Origin: Azadirachta indica
Lineage: Eukaryota; Streptophyta; Magnoliopsida; Sapindales; Meliaceae
Direction of reading: 5' to 3'
Assembly: GCA_022749755.1 (NCBI GenBank)
Contig: CM040446.1
Coordinates: 9,324,367 to 9,388,366, forward strand
DNA: 64,000 nt
The position numbers and the translations under genes were made by a program. Each line of letters begins with the position of its first letter. Position 1 is the stretch's first letter. Below the pieces are notes generated by a model. That model saw only the letters and a program-made list of their open reading frames with translations, ran no database searches and was not told the DNA's origin. This document shows positions 40,974 to 52,233 of this stretch, piece by piece.

Positions 40974-41846
40974 TGTCACAGGAGACTTTTTATTAATGTG
41001 GCAATCTTGTGCTTATGTCAAATTACTTTGGCCAGTAATTTCTCACTTCTGCTATGGAGGTTAAGCTCTCAAAATTTCCTGCATTAAAAGAAAAAACAAT
41101 ATGCTTGCACAAATTTACGAAGGGAAAACTCTCTTCAACGTTTTTATTTCTCTTTAAGAAAAGGGTACAAATGTGCAAGGTTTGCTGTACTAGAGATTCA
41201 CTACACTCACTTGATGATCTTTAGCACTCTCAGTACCCTATATATATAAATGTAAAGGCAACCAACACCCTTGGTTGCTAAGGCCACATGTCCTACATAT
41301 ATGCTACCATCATACATTTTCTTTAGTTAAATGAACTATTCTTAAGACAACTTTGTGTGCTACTTCTCTTTCGTCAAGGAACTACCTAGCCAAGTCATCT
41401 TGACTTGGTCTTTGCTTGACACCTTATTAAGAGCAAGTCTTCCTTGCCTTAATCCTAGCAAGTGTACAGCGTTTAGAGCCTTGCCGAATATCCTCGTTAC
41501 TGCCTTGAGTCTTCTAGCTCATGACCCGCATCCGTATTCACCTGCATAGTTCATTATTGACACCCATTATATAGTCCAGCTACTGCCTTGTTGCTGCTTG
41601 TATAATTCCCGCTCATAGCCATATTTCAGGTCAAATGGGTTCGTATAAATGATTTTGGCTATCATCATAGCATTCCCAGAGCATTAATATTTCTCGCAGT
41701 GCTCAGCGTCACTCTCCGCAATGTAGCCTTATTATCTTTATTTACCGAGACCTATCACATAACTTTGTGTAAATCCCGCAACCTGTCAACATGATGTAAG
41801 GCCATTATCGAGTATGTTGTGCACCACAACATTTAAGACTCTAACA
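40974..41846 (-). repeat. 5' LTR of the gypsy element
   Basis: 873 bp, TGTCACAGGAGAC...GACTCTAACA. Matches 35539-36429. Confidence 0.9.
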
Positions 41847-41875
41847 GTAGCCAAGGCTATCACCATCACAACTAA

Positions 41876-42756
41876 ATATGAATCTGCAAAAAGGAGACAT
41901 CTATTTCTTTTAATTTTTCTTTTAGGTTCTTTTAACTAATTTGCATTTCCATGCTACTAAAAAGAAAATAAAGCACACATTTTGTATTGAGGGATCAAGA
42001 ACTATTAAATTTATATATTTATGTTTGTACCTTTAAGGCCTAGTTTAGTATGAAGATGTTATAATCTTATGATGACAAATGTTGTGGGATGAAACTTATA
42101 ATTAAATGTCAAATAAAAATGAAAATTATTAATGGGACATATTAGAGGTTGATATTATCAACTATTTTTTCAAGTTTTCTTTCAAAACACTGCAAAAAAA
42201 CTATAATACCAAGTGAAAAACCGTAATAGAACCTATGAAATATAAGAGTTTTCTCAATGTTACTATCAACTAGAAATTTTACTTTATAAAATTTTAATAT
42301 ATTTAAAGAATAATTTTTTATTTTTAATAAATTATGCCAATAAAAATTATCTTACAAGACTTAAGTGATGTATATTTAAAGTGGTACTAAGTTTCAATTT
42401 CAAAAATCTAAGAGACTCAACTAATAAAATTTTAACATAAAATTAATAAAGAGTGTAAAACACATGCAAGCACACAGATAGGTGCAAGGCCAAAAACGAT
42501 TAACTGAGGGCCAAAATGTTGAAAAAGTAAGGTTAGTTGGCTAATATTTTAAAAATAATTAATAAATTAAGGGTAAATCAATTATCTTGTAAAGTTACAT
42601 AGGGCAAACTATATGTAAACCTAAAAAAGGGTTCATTACTATAGTAAAAATTTTTGAAAATTTTTGGTGTGGGCCTTAAGTCTCGAGGACGCTTTATCCC
42701 CGTACACACACAAATGTATATTTAAAATTATGGTACTAAGATATAATTTCCTTATA
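41876..42756. other. 3' flank of copy 2 with an unexplained insert
   Basis: 41876-42470 matches the 3' flank of copy 1. About 240 bases (42475-42715) have no match there and end just before a second copy of TGTATATTTAAA...GGTACTAAG, which also occurs at about 42370. No gene. Confidence 0.5.
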
Positions 42757-44399
42757 ATAAGCCTTGAGACATTTTGCTACATCGTTTTAAATATTTAACA
42801 AAAATATTCTATTCTTTGACATTGCTGTCTTTGTAATTAAATTACTTTTGCTATCTCTTATAAAAAGGCTACAATCTTTCATATAAATATCATAGCCTTT
42901 TTCTAAGAGTTGTCCTGATCTTAAAATATTATTTTTATATTGAGCACATAATAAATATTTGAAATAAATTGATGTTTTCTATCTTTCAAGGGAATAAGGA
43001 TGTTACCTTTGCCTTTTACGAGTATTTTGGACTTATCCCCAAAGGAGACAATGCTACTCATCGATTCATCAAGTTCTACAAACATATCCTTACTTTCAAA
43101 CATGTGATTACTTGCGCCAATATCAAAGTACCATGTACTAGTGCTACCATTGTTATTATCCTTGAATGCTAGCAATAATGTTTCTTCTTCTTGACTTTTG
43201 TTTTCCATATAGTTGACCTTCTCATTAATGTTATTATTGAAAGCTCTACACTTGGAAGCATAATGGCCAAACTTTTGACAATTATATCATTTAACTTAAG
43301 ACTTATCGCATTTTGAGTTCAGATTGCCTCTTCCACGACTTCCTATTGAGCCTTCTCCGCTTTCATTGTTGTTATTGTTATAATTCAAAGGTCCTCCCCA
43401 TCCTCGTCCACATCCATATTAATGGCTTTATCTCGACCAATTTCTCTTCCACGTTGGCCTTGTTTGTTGTTGAAACTTTCTTCCTTTTCTTTGAAGGCGA
43501 GCTTTGTTGGACAACTTGTTTCAATGCTTCTTACTTTCTTTCTTGTCTTTCTTCATATACTTGCAATGAGCCTATAAATTTTTCAATGGTCATGAACTCT
43601 AAGTCTTTTATTTCTTCAATTGTTACAATAATATGCTCAAATTTTGAATTTATGGAATGAAGAATTTTCTCCATAATTCAAACATTACTTAAACTTTCTC
43701 TATTTCTTTTTAATTAATCAGCAATCGTCAAAACTTTAGAAAAGTACTCAAAAATTGATTCACATTTTGCCATATATAAAGATTCAAACTCAACTTGTAA
43801 AATTTGAAGACGTACCTTTTTCACTCTTTTAACACCTTTATATGAAGTTTGAAGCATCTCCTATGCTTCTTTGACAGTAGTTGCATTTAAAACTCTTTCA
43901 AAACCATCTTCATCCTTGATAGATGAGGTAGAGAGCTTTTTTGTCTCTCTTTCTAAAGTCTTTTAAGATATTTTTTTGGGCTTGAGTAAGGGTGGCCTTA
44001 TCTTTTGACACATCGAACCCTTTCTCTACAACTTCTCGCGTATTTAAGGCTCCTAACAAAGTCTTCATCTTGATATTCCAATTATCATAGTTACTCTTAG
44101 TGAGCATTGAAACTTGGAAGAGAGTTATTTCATTGTTTGCCATGATCACTCACAACACATATCTAATTTAATGGTTATAAAACTTCTTCTACAAATATCC
44201 ATAATATCTAAATATTTACTACAAATATTTAGATATTTACTATATTTATCTAAATTTTTATTATTACATATTTAGATATTTATTCCATAAATATTGAGAT
44301 ATTTTTTTACAAATTTTTAGAAATTGGATCACAATATTACTATGCCCAAATCTTATAAGCCTAATTTATTTTGAGTCAAATCAAGTTTAATTTCCAACA
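42757..44399 (-). mobile_element. Truncated copia element, same family as 29680-34580
   Basis: Homologous to 32757-34580: post-protease region (42921-43208, including GASNHM), zinc-knuckle region, gag (43910-44149), then only the outer part of the LTR to TTTCCAACA. The pol genes, the left LTR, the primer-binding site and the start of the 5' LTR are missing. No target duplication can be found. It lies between FMO copies 2 and 3. Confidence 0.85.
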
Positions 44400-45070
44400 T
44401 AGTTTTAATAGTTTCACAAATATCCACCAAAGTTCTAATTTGTTTTAAAATAACAATTATACCCTTATTAGTAATAAATATTTAACAAAAAATATTATTA
44501 AATCTTTAAAATTTAATAAAATAAAATATATTTATCAAAAATACATTACTAAAATAAATATAATATTATTTTGTAGTTTATTAATAATACAATATTTATG
44601 AACATATCATAAATTTACATATTTTATAAATAATATAAATAATACTTGTTAATATATTATAACTAAAATATAAATTTATTTATTTTACAATATTCTACAA
44701 TTCAATATGAATTAAGTATTAGAAAAATGAAAAAAATAAATCATAAATAAATGTTAATATATAAATAAAATATACCATAGCAATGCTTATGAGTATATTA
44801 CAATTTATATTATGTATAGCTAAAATATGTTATATATTTAATATATATAAATAATATATATATAACATAATAAAAAATATTTTATTTATAAATATAATTT
44901 TTATCATATACTTAAATATTATATTATTAATATTATTAATATATTATATTTTTGTCAAATTTTAAAGATTTAATAATAAATTTTGTTGAATAACTATTGT
45001 TGATAAGAGTATAAAATTATTTTAAAATAAATTGAGACTTGTTTGAATATTTTTGAAATTATTAGAACTA
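44400..45070. mobile_element. MITE-like inverted-repeat element
   Basis: The left end TAGTTTTAATAGTTTCACAA and the inverted right end (TAGTTCTAATAATTTCAAAA, read on the minus strand) match over about 70 bases. Interior is A+T-rich and non-coding. It directly abuts the copia fragment and I could not define a duplication, so its superfamily is open. Confidence 0.6.
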
Positions 45071-45313
45071 ACCATTAAAACAAACGTTAATGACTTGCAT
45101 GTCCTTTTCCCATTTTCAAATTTAATTAACTAATGCCTGGGTATAATTTCTTATAACCTTCTTATCTTTTTCTTGGATGTTTCATTAAAACATTGCAAAA
45201 TAGATTTCTTTTTTTATTTTTTTTTCATTAATGTCGTGCTAGAGTGTCTTACATGGACGAATATGATAGATTCATACATGTTTCCCATCCAAATCTTCCT
45301 TCCTTCCCCACCT

Positions 45314-45385
45314 CATATATATATATATTTATATATATATGTATATATGTATGTATGTGTATATGTATGTATATATGTATGTATG
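45314..45385. repeat. (TA)n / (TATG)n microsatellite
   Basis: TA repeats followed by TATG and TGTA variants. Copy 2 has a much shorter TA run at the equivalent place near 27142. It lies about 400 bp upstream of FMO copy 3. Confidence 0.85.
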
Positions 45386-45701
45386 CCGAAACTAATGCAA
45401 AGTAAATTAGCTTCAAAGCTTGATTTACTCGATCGACCGAGCACAATATTTGCCCAGATAATAAATATCCCTGCAGGCTGCAGGGGAGTTGCATTAATTC
45501 TTAATTTGCAATAAATTTCATGTATCACTGTGTAAAAGCATGCACATGGACTTAGAAATCTACGTAGCTTCATATCTGTTGTTTTAATTGAAGATACAAA
45601 GAAAGTTAACTTGCATATATCTTCTTACGCAAGAAACTCAAATCAATCTAGAAGAAATTTCCACAACAACGCAAATCAATTTCACAGTAATCTTCCAATT
45701 C

Positions 45702-45728
45702 CACGTGCTTCTGATGCACTATAAATAC
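45702..45728 (+). promoter_or_regulatory. G-box and TATA box of FMO1-like copy 3
   Basis: CACGTG at 45702-45707 and CTATAAATAC at 45719-45728, matching copy 2. Confidence 0.55.
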
Positions 45729-46612
45729 ACGACAACATTCTTCAAATTGCATGAACTCTAACACAACACATGCAACTATGGCTTACAACCACCAGCAAAA
45801 CCAACATCCTCCTCTTCCTGTTGACTCCTCCAAAGTGGCCATCATCGGAGCCGGTGTTAGCGGTTTAGCTGCTGCTAAACAGCTCCACCGTTACAACCAG
45901 TAATCTTCGAGGCCTCGGATTCAATCGGAGGCGTCTGGAAAAGTTGTTCCTACCACTCAACTAAGCTTTAGTCCTCTCGCAATGATTATGAATTCATTGA
46001 TTTTCCTTGGCCTGACAGCAATACCGATGACTTTCCTTCTTATGCTGATATATTGGAGTACCTGGAATCCTATGCAAAACACTTTGATTTGCTGAAGCTT
46101 GTGAGATTCAACTCAAAGGTCGCCCTGTTTGGGAGGTTGGAGTTGAAAATGACAGAATTCAGATTCCTGTAATACCATCCTGTGTTATGGGTTTGAGTTT
46201 GTTGCTGTTTGCATTGGAAAGTATGGCGATATACCAATAATTCCACCTTTCCCAAGAAATAAAGGGCCTGAGTGGCACACCATAGATTGCTGCAAACTCG
46301 ACAAGGAAGCTGCTTCACAACTGCCTAAAGGAAAGAAGGCTGTAATCGTTGGATTTAAGAAATCAGCTATTGATTTAGCTATGGAGTGCGCTCAGGCAAA
46401 TCAAGGTATAAGTATGAATTTATTTGATATTTTATTAATTAGTAAATGATCATATATATAATCTTCTTTTTTATTTTTGATTTCTAATTAATTATTAAAT
46501 TATCATATACGTAATTAGATTTAGTAACTTATTTTTGATGTCTCCTCATTTCTGCACAATATTTACAATTAATTTATATGCGCGCTTTGGATGAAAATGT
46601 TTTGTATTATTT

Positions 46613-46902
46613 TAGTGTCTATTTACTTTGACTTTTTTGTTAGTAAAAAAGATTTTTTTAATGTTAACAACTTTTTTTAATTTTTTTAATGTCGTTTATT
46701 TGTTTGAGAAAGGGTTTTGATGAATTAAAAAAAGTACTTTTATAATTATACAACCAAATGATTAACTATTCTAAAAGAACTTTTTTAATTGGGAACCAAA
46801 TGGTCAATTTTTTTATTTTTTCAAAACTTTTCTTAAAAAATTTTATTAATAAAAGTTCTATTTATAAAAATTTTACTTAAAAAGTCAAATCAAACTGACC
46901 CA
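46613..46902. mobile_element. 290-bp hAT-type MITE in intron 1 of copy 3
   Basis: Absent from the same intron of copy 2. Inverted ends TAGTGTCTATTTACTTTGAC and GTCAAATCAAACTGACCCA. The flanks TATTATTT (46605-46612) and TAATATTT (46903-46910) are an 8-bp duplication with one difference, which indicates hAT. Non-coding. Confidence 0.85.
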
Positions 46903-47112
46903 TAATATTTGATAATTCATATAGAATAAATAAGAGGGATTGATGCATGAGTAAACTACCTCACCCTTAATGAGGTGTCTTATGGTGTCATTTTAATTAT
47001 AATAAATCTTAAAGGGAATAGTCATTGGCACCTTAATGTAATAAATCTTTGTCCTATGTAATTGTACTTAATTAATTAATTAAGTTATTTGTATTAATTT
47101 TTCTTTCTGGTG

Positions 47113-47410
47113 TTTTTTTTAGTGTTACAATTCTATACTATTTATAAGTGTACTAATATAGAATCAGAAAATTTTGAGTGTTACAATCTTATGTTATTTA
47201 TAAATTTATTGATGTGCAATCAAAAATTTACTTGGAAGTTGAATATACTATTATTGCACACTCAATACTCAGACAATCTATTTTTATTATAGAGAAAAAT
47301 CTATTTAAAATTTTTTGAAAGATATCTACGCAAGTGAGAAATGTATATCCCCAATAAAGAGTAGGAATTGAAAGGGCGTGAGTTCTAATTATCAAGCGAC
47401 TAGCTTATCG
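47113..47410 (-). mobile_element. Antisense SINE in intron 1 of copy 3
   Basis: Absent from copy 2, whose intron runs straight through TTTCTTTCTGGTGGTTATTG. Here CTTTCTGGTG (to 47112) and CTTTTCTAGTG (47411-47421) form the duplication. The insert begins with eight T, so the A tail is on the minus strand. The other end, read on the minus strand, starts GCGATAAGCTAGTCGCTTG and has the tRNA-like AATTAGAACTCACGCCC. The short open stretches inside are not genes. Confidence 0.75.
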
Positions 47411-48227
47411 CTTTTCTAGTGGTTATTATCATTGATATAATTGATTAACGAGAAGACATACACCTTAATATTATTGATACCTTCTTAATTTCTTTATGTT
47501 ACTGGACCGCTCTATCCAAAGACTTTTTCGTTTTCTCGTGTCTTGGAATCAAGTACCTAATCAACAGCTCTCACTTGTTCACTCATTTGTCAATTTGGTC
47601 CAAGAGCCTTTTTGATTTTAGAAAAGTAGCTAATGGTTGAATTTGCAAGAAAAAGAAGCAGCCTTACGTTCCGTGGTCAAGTGTTATGCTCCTAACCCTC
47701 TTAACGTGTCCGGTGTTTTCACTTGTTGACTGCAAGTGTTTTACTTACAAATCACAAGAATTAGATAAATTCCAAACTATATGTCCTTCACTCAGAATGA
47801 TAAAGACGTACGTGATTCAACAAAGAAATAATAATATTTGGATTTGGTGTATTGATTTCAGAAAGGAGCAGAAGGGAAACCATGCACTACGGTTGTAAGG
47901 ACTTTACACTGGACTGTTCCCCATTACCGGGTGTGGGGTTTGCCTTTCTTCCTCTTCTATTCCACAATATTTTCTCAGTTTTTCCATTCAAGACCTAACC
48001 AAGGCTTCCTCAGGTCTCCTTTCTCTCCTTTCATTTCCCTTGGTAGGCAATTCTACCTCAAGTGATATTGCAATCTTTAACAATTAACACTACTACAATT
48101 AATTGATTGACCAATGAATTGTTGACAGAGACGCCGACTTTCAAAATTTATGGAGTCGTATTTGCTATCGAAGCTTCCTTTCCTCATCTATGGACTGAAA
48201 CCAGATCAGCCATTTGAGGAAGACTAC

Positions 48228-48275
48228 TGTTAGAGCCTTAAATCAGGTGGCATTACTAAAAAGTCTCCTATGACA
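48228..48275 (+). mobile_element. 48-bp internally deleted solo LTR of the gypsy family
   Basis: A 48-bp insert in exon 3 of copy 3 with a perfect 5-bp duplication ACTAC (48223-48227 and 48276-48280). It reads TGTTAGAGCCTTAAATCA ... AAAAAGTCTCCTATGACA. The two halves are the two ends of the LTR at 40974-41846 in inverse orientation (minus strand TGTTAGAGTCTTAAATG and AAAAAGTCTCCTGTGACA). About 820 internal bases are gone. Confidence 0.9.
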
Positions 48276-48927
48276 ACTACCATCTTGCCAGATGGCCATC
48301 ATGCCAGAGGGCTTCTTTGCTGAGGCAGATAAGGGTAATATTTTCTTCAAAAAATCAACTTCATCAAACTGGTGGTTTTGGAATGGAGGCATTGAGTTTG
48401 ATGAAAACACTAAATTGGAGGCCGATGTTGTCAGAAAAACCTCAAAGCTATTTTCCCAGAGCCTTTCCGAAGTCTGTTAGAATACCCATCCGGTCTCATG
48501 CCCTTATATAAGTTAAATCAAGTACATCAAACTGCAGATTGCATACATAATGATCTTACCACTGATGATGGTGGTGATAACAATGGGACGGGCACTATCC
48601 AACCATTGATACCAAACATGGCGTTTGTGGGATACATTGAGAGCGTTTCAAACCAGCACACAGCAGAGTTGCGTAGCATATGGCTAAGTCGACTGCTTGA
48701 TAATAAGTTTATGCTCCCCAATGTAGAGGAGATGCTTGAACAAATCTCTAAAGAGATGCAAGTGATGAAGCAGTCAACCAGATTCTACAAGAGGCATTTC
48801 CACTTTCAGTATCGATCATAGTAATCAAATCTGTCAAGAAATGGGCTGGAACCCTTGGAGGAAAGATAATTGGCTTTTGGAAGCATTTAGCCCTTAGAGT
48901 AGCCAAGACTATCACCATCACAAGTAA

Positions 48928-49417
48928 ATATATATCTGGCCAAAAAGGAGACATCTATTTCTTCTAACTTTTCTGTTAAGTTCTCTTCATTTGTATCACC
49001 TTACTACTAAAAGGAAAGTTCTTTTCATTTGTATTACCATACTGCTAAAAGGAAAATAAAGCATAGATTTTGTATGGGTTGATTCAACGCCTATAAATAT
49101 CGTCAAGTGAAACTTACATATCTAAGTTTGCATCTCAAACTTTTTCCACAAATTGTTCACTTGTTATAAAAGAAAATCATAGCCGGGTGTACAACAAAAA
49201 CTTGATCAACAGATTCAACATATTTGGAAACTCATCCAGTGAGGCAGCTCATGTGAAATCATGTTCTAATGATGTCTCAGCTGCAAAAAGCGGAGCAGTT
49301 CAATTTCCTTTGAGCAGAAAGTTTCAATTATTTTACTTGTGAAATTGAGCTTCGAAACTATGCTAACAGAGCTAATTTAATTGCAGAGCAACTTGAATGA
49401 TAATTTCTTTGAGAGAT
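48928..49417. other. Intergenic region between convergent FMO copy 3 and PrxQ
   Basis: Holds the 3' flank of copy 3, with a duplicated phrase (CTTTTCATTTGTATTACC and CTCTTCATTTGTATCACC, about 48981-49041), and the 3' UTR of PrxQ. No further gene. Confidence 0.6.
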
Positions 49418-50643
49418 TCAGATGCTTTGAAGAAGCTTCAAGGTCTCATCAATGTGCTTTTCAGGTTGGAATTGGTTGTTGTAAATAAGCTGAACCACCC
49501 CATTCTTGTCAAGAACGTAAGTCTGTCTGCCAGGCAATGCTCCAAAGAGATCCGAAGGCACTCCCCAGTCTTTCCTCACCTTGTTACCCTCGTCGCTCAG
49601 TAATGTAAATGGAAGTCTGTACTTTTTCGCAAATGCCTATATCCATTCAAAATTGATCAACTTCAACCATGTTTGACAATACTAATTAATTAATTATCTT
49701 GAGCTAATTATAAGTTAGATTAGACAGACATATAAACTACAATCCATACTACAGAGAGAAGAGTTAAAATCATTCAATCTTGGAGCTGTTCCTCAGAAAA
49801 CACTTTAGATTCTTACCTTGTGTGATGATGAATCGTCACCACTTATCCCAACCACCTCAGCTCCTGCTTTCTTAAATTTCTCATAAGAATCCCTGAAAGC
49901 GCAGGCCTGCACTAGCAGAAGTATCACTTCGTCAAGGTCTGCGCCACATTACGATTTCTCATTTGGTTGATGACCACTCTAATCCATATGTCTTTATGTA
50001 ATACATTGGTATAAGAATTCACAATAATCTTAGCACATGACTATCTAAAACTATGAATATTATACTTCTGGTATTGCAAAGAACCCCTTTAATTCAAAAT
50101 TGTTGAATAAGGGCAGAACTACTTATTGATTAATTTAACTTACTGATCTTCATAAATGATGAATATGTAAAAAAACCAAAGGAAAAAAAAAAAAGAAAGA
50201 AAAACAGAGATTAAGGAACCTGTTTGGTGCAGCCAGGTGTCTCATCGGCAGGGTAAAAATAGACAACCACAGGCTTCCCTTTAAACTTGGAGAGGCTCAC
50301 ATTCCTGCCATCCTGATCTTTCAATGTGAAGGATGGGGGCACTTGTCCTTTGTTCACCTGTAATATTATAAAATAAACGAAACACATTACACATAAACAT
50401 AAAATTAATCAATCCACCATCAAATCAATTAGCAATGTACATGCATACCTTAGCAGAAATGGTAGTAGTCTTGACAAAAGTGGGAGATGGGATTGGCAAA
50501 TTTGGAGAAAAAGATAAACTTATGCCATAAAATTGAGATTTAGGCACAACAGAGAGGGATTGGGAAGATGAGGTTCTGAGAGCAGGGGTTTTAGATGGGA
50601 TAATTACATGCTTTGGGAGACTCACAGAGAGAGAAGCCATCAT
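49418..50643 (-). CDS. PRXQ: Chloroplast peroxiredoxin Q
   Basis: Four exons on the minus strand, 50643-50449, 50357-50220, 49906-49817 and 49636-49418, each joined by GT..AG introns, give 213 residues from the first of two adjacent ATGs. Residues 1 to about 62 are rich in Ser, Pro and Thr with few acidic residues, as in a chloroplast transit peptide. The mature part starts near [11 protein letters not shown]. The catalytic motif [13 protein letters not shown] places the peroxidatic Cys at 108 and the resolving Cys five residues on at 113, as in the BCP/PrxQ family. By family, PrxQ reduces hydrogen peroxide and alkyl hydroperoxides with thioredoxin as donor at thylakoids. The frame is undamaged, with no stops or shifts. 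The catalytic intron position splits the motif between Q111 and A112. It is convergent with the FMO array and functionally unrelated to it. Confidence 0.96.
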
Positions 50644-50966
50644 CAGATGAACAATGTAATATGTTATGTCTCTGACTTTGTATCGTGGGATATTTTATTT
50701 TATATTATTTACCTGTTTTGTTTTGTGAAGTCGAGGCGGATAAGGGGTACTGCTGTTTCTTAGTGGGGGGAAGATTGGAGATTGAAGGTGGAAGATGGAG
50801 ATTGGATTGGCTTTTGTCGTGGACAATTGCTGACCCCAATCTTCTTCTTGAGTGAGCCGTTGCTACCCGTACCAGGTTAAAGGGTAAATTTGGTAATGGA
50901 TAATAACATTTTCATCCTTAAACTTTATCAAAACAATAAATCAAATTATAATTTCCTCACGTTTAA
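50644..50966. other. Upstream region of PrxQ
   Basis: Contains the likely promoter on the minus strand. A GATAAG-type motif (GGATAAGGGG at about 50739 on the plus strand) and an A+T-rich stretch at 50686-50712 are visible. I could not assign a TATA box firmly. Confidence 0.4.
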
Positions 50967-51860
50967 GATTTTCATAGGCGGCAATGGGGTGGGTTCGGGG
51001 TGGGGTTTGTCATCCGTGAACCCACCCCATTTTGGACATGTTTGACTCTGAACCCGCCCTTACCATAATTTGAAAGAAACAGAGTCGGAGTCAACCCGTT
51101 TCGATTTTTGCCCAGCCCAATCCGTCTCCAACCCGTCCTATTTGACTTCGTTTGACCAAATTTTTTGAAATTTTATTTTAATTTTATTTTTATAATATTT
51201 TTAAAAATAATTATTTTTCAATGAGAAACTCAATTCATTTTTTATTTTTACTTCTCTTATTTTCTTTCCCACAAATCTCATCATATATATATTGATGAAA
51301 ATTATATTTAAAACACTTTTACGTTGTTAGCAATTCATGATATGAATATTAATTAAAGATTAATTTTAAAATTCTTAACACGCTATCAACTTTTAACCAC
51401 TTCTTCTAAAAATTTAACAATAAAAATAAAATGAAATAAAATCCTAACAAATAATTATGAAATGATGTCTAAAAAATTAAATACTCTAATTTTAAATGAA
51501 AACACAAAATTATACACGGATATTATAATAGTAACATTCCAAACAAAAAACACAAATAACTCAAACATTCCACAATATCTTTAACATTCTTTATCATCCT
51601 ACAAAAAATTTTAAAAAAAAAGTTAAAAATTCTATTAAAATCATATTTAAAAACTATTCTTGAAAATTAATTATTAAAAACAACTTTTATCTCTTGAAAA
51701 TCTTCAACATCCCCTTATGCAAATGTGCTAGTAGCATCTTCAACAACATTTAAAACGTGTTTTCCATTTAAAAAAAAGGAACATACATAATAATCAAAAC
51801 AAATCAATGAAAACATTTAAAAAATAATATGAATATGAAAAATTTTATACCTTCACATAA

Positions 51861-52139
51861 TCAATTTTGAGTACACGTCAAAGCCTCCACCATATTAGGA
51901 TGTAACCTGTTTCCATGTGAGCTTACAACTCTACTAGTTATGCTAAAAGCTGACTCAGAAACAACTATAGACACCAAAATTAACAATATGTCTCGAGCAA
52001 TCTTAGACAAGATAGGATACTTATATTCATTCGTTTTCCACCAACACAAAATGTCAAATGATTCATGCTTAAGCAATACCCTATCTTTCAAATATGATTC
52101 AAACTTTGTCTTTTTATATTCATTCACATCAGTTTCCAC
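51861..52139 (-). pseudogene. hAT transposase C-terminal dimerisation domain
   Basis: 93 residues with the hATC signature: DILCWWKTNEYKYPILSKIA, then ILVSIVVSESAFSITSRVVS and NRLHPNMVEAL. In hAT transposases this domain mediates oligomerisation. It is separated from the BED piece by less than 100 bases, whereas the intact protein has several hundred residues between them, so a large deletion removed the DDE core. Confidence 0.88.
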
Positions 52140-52233
52140 AAAATTTTTAAACTTTAATCTATGTTCAGCTTATTTTCCAATAAAAGGTAAAGAAGAACGA
52201 GAGAAATCACTAACGCAAAAATTGGAAGTGCTT

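Larger units (their letters stand above)
35539..41846 (-). mobile_element. Ty3/gypsy chromovirus-type retrotransposon in exon 4 of copy 2
   Basis: Perfect 5-bp duplication GTAGC (35534-35538 and 41847-41851). LTRs at 35539-36429 and 40974-41846. On the minus strand the order is gag, protease, reverse transcriptase, RNase H, integrase, with integrase last, as in Ty3/gypsy. A chromodomain-like tail after the integrase points to the chromovirus clade. The frames are broken and the LTRs differ by roughly 10-15 percent by eye, so the copy is old. Confidence 0.92.
27505..41875 (+). pseudogene. FMO1-like copy 2, pseudogene split by three LTR insertions
   Basis: Exon pieces: exon 1 27505-27528 and 28239-28916, exon 2 29663-29679 and 34586-34747, exon 3 34841-35197, exon 4 35221-35538 and 41852-41875. 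It aligns with copy 1 through to the stop codon. Damage besides the insertions: an extra G in the FAD motif (GAGCCGGG, about 28294) shifts the frame, TGA replaces a codon near 28424, TAA follows Gly-Lys near 28718, and there are further shifts around 28770. Intron 3 is shortened and its acceptor is altered (CAAG). After the solo LTR was inserted, translation from the original ATG would stop within a few codons. The gypsy element separated the last eight codons from the rest. No FMO protein can be made. Confidence 0.93.
45778..48927 (+). pseudogene. FMO1-like copy 3, pseudogene
   Basis: Exon 1 45778-46405, exon 2 47866-48042, exon 3 48129 to about 48511, exon 4 about 48594-48927. A lost base near 45899 shifts the frame and gives an early TAA. 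A TAG lies at about 45968. About 60 bases are missing near 46120 and more near 46255. Exon 3 holds a 48-bp LTR remnant and lacks the ATGY-coding stretch near 48435. The exon 3 donor is changed (TATAAG/TTAAAT), the exon 4 acceptor is lost, and a 5-base loss lies near 48797. The FAD motif itself is still legible (GAGVSG). It shares with copy 2 the G-box, the long intron 1 and many substitutions, so copies 2 and 3 are closer to each other than to copy 1. Confidence 0.93.
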
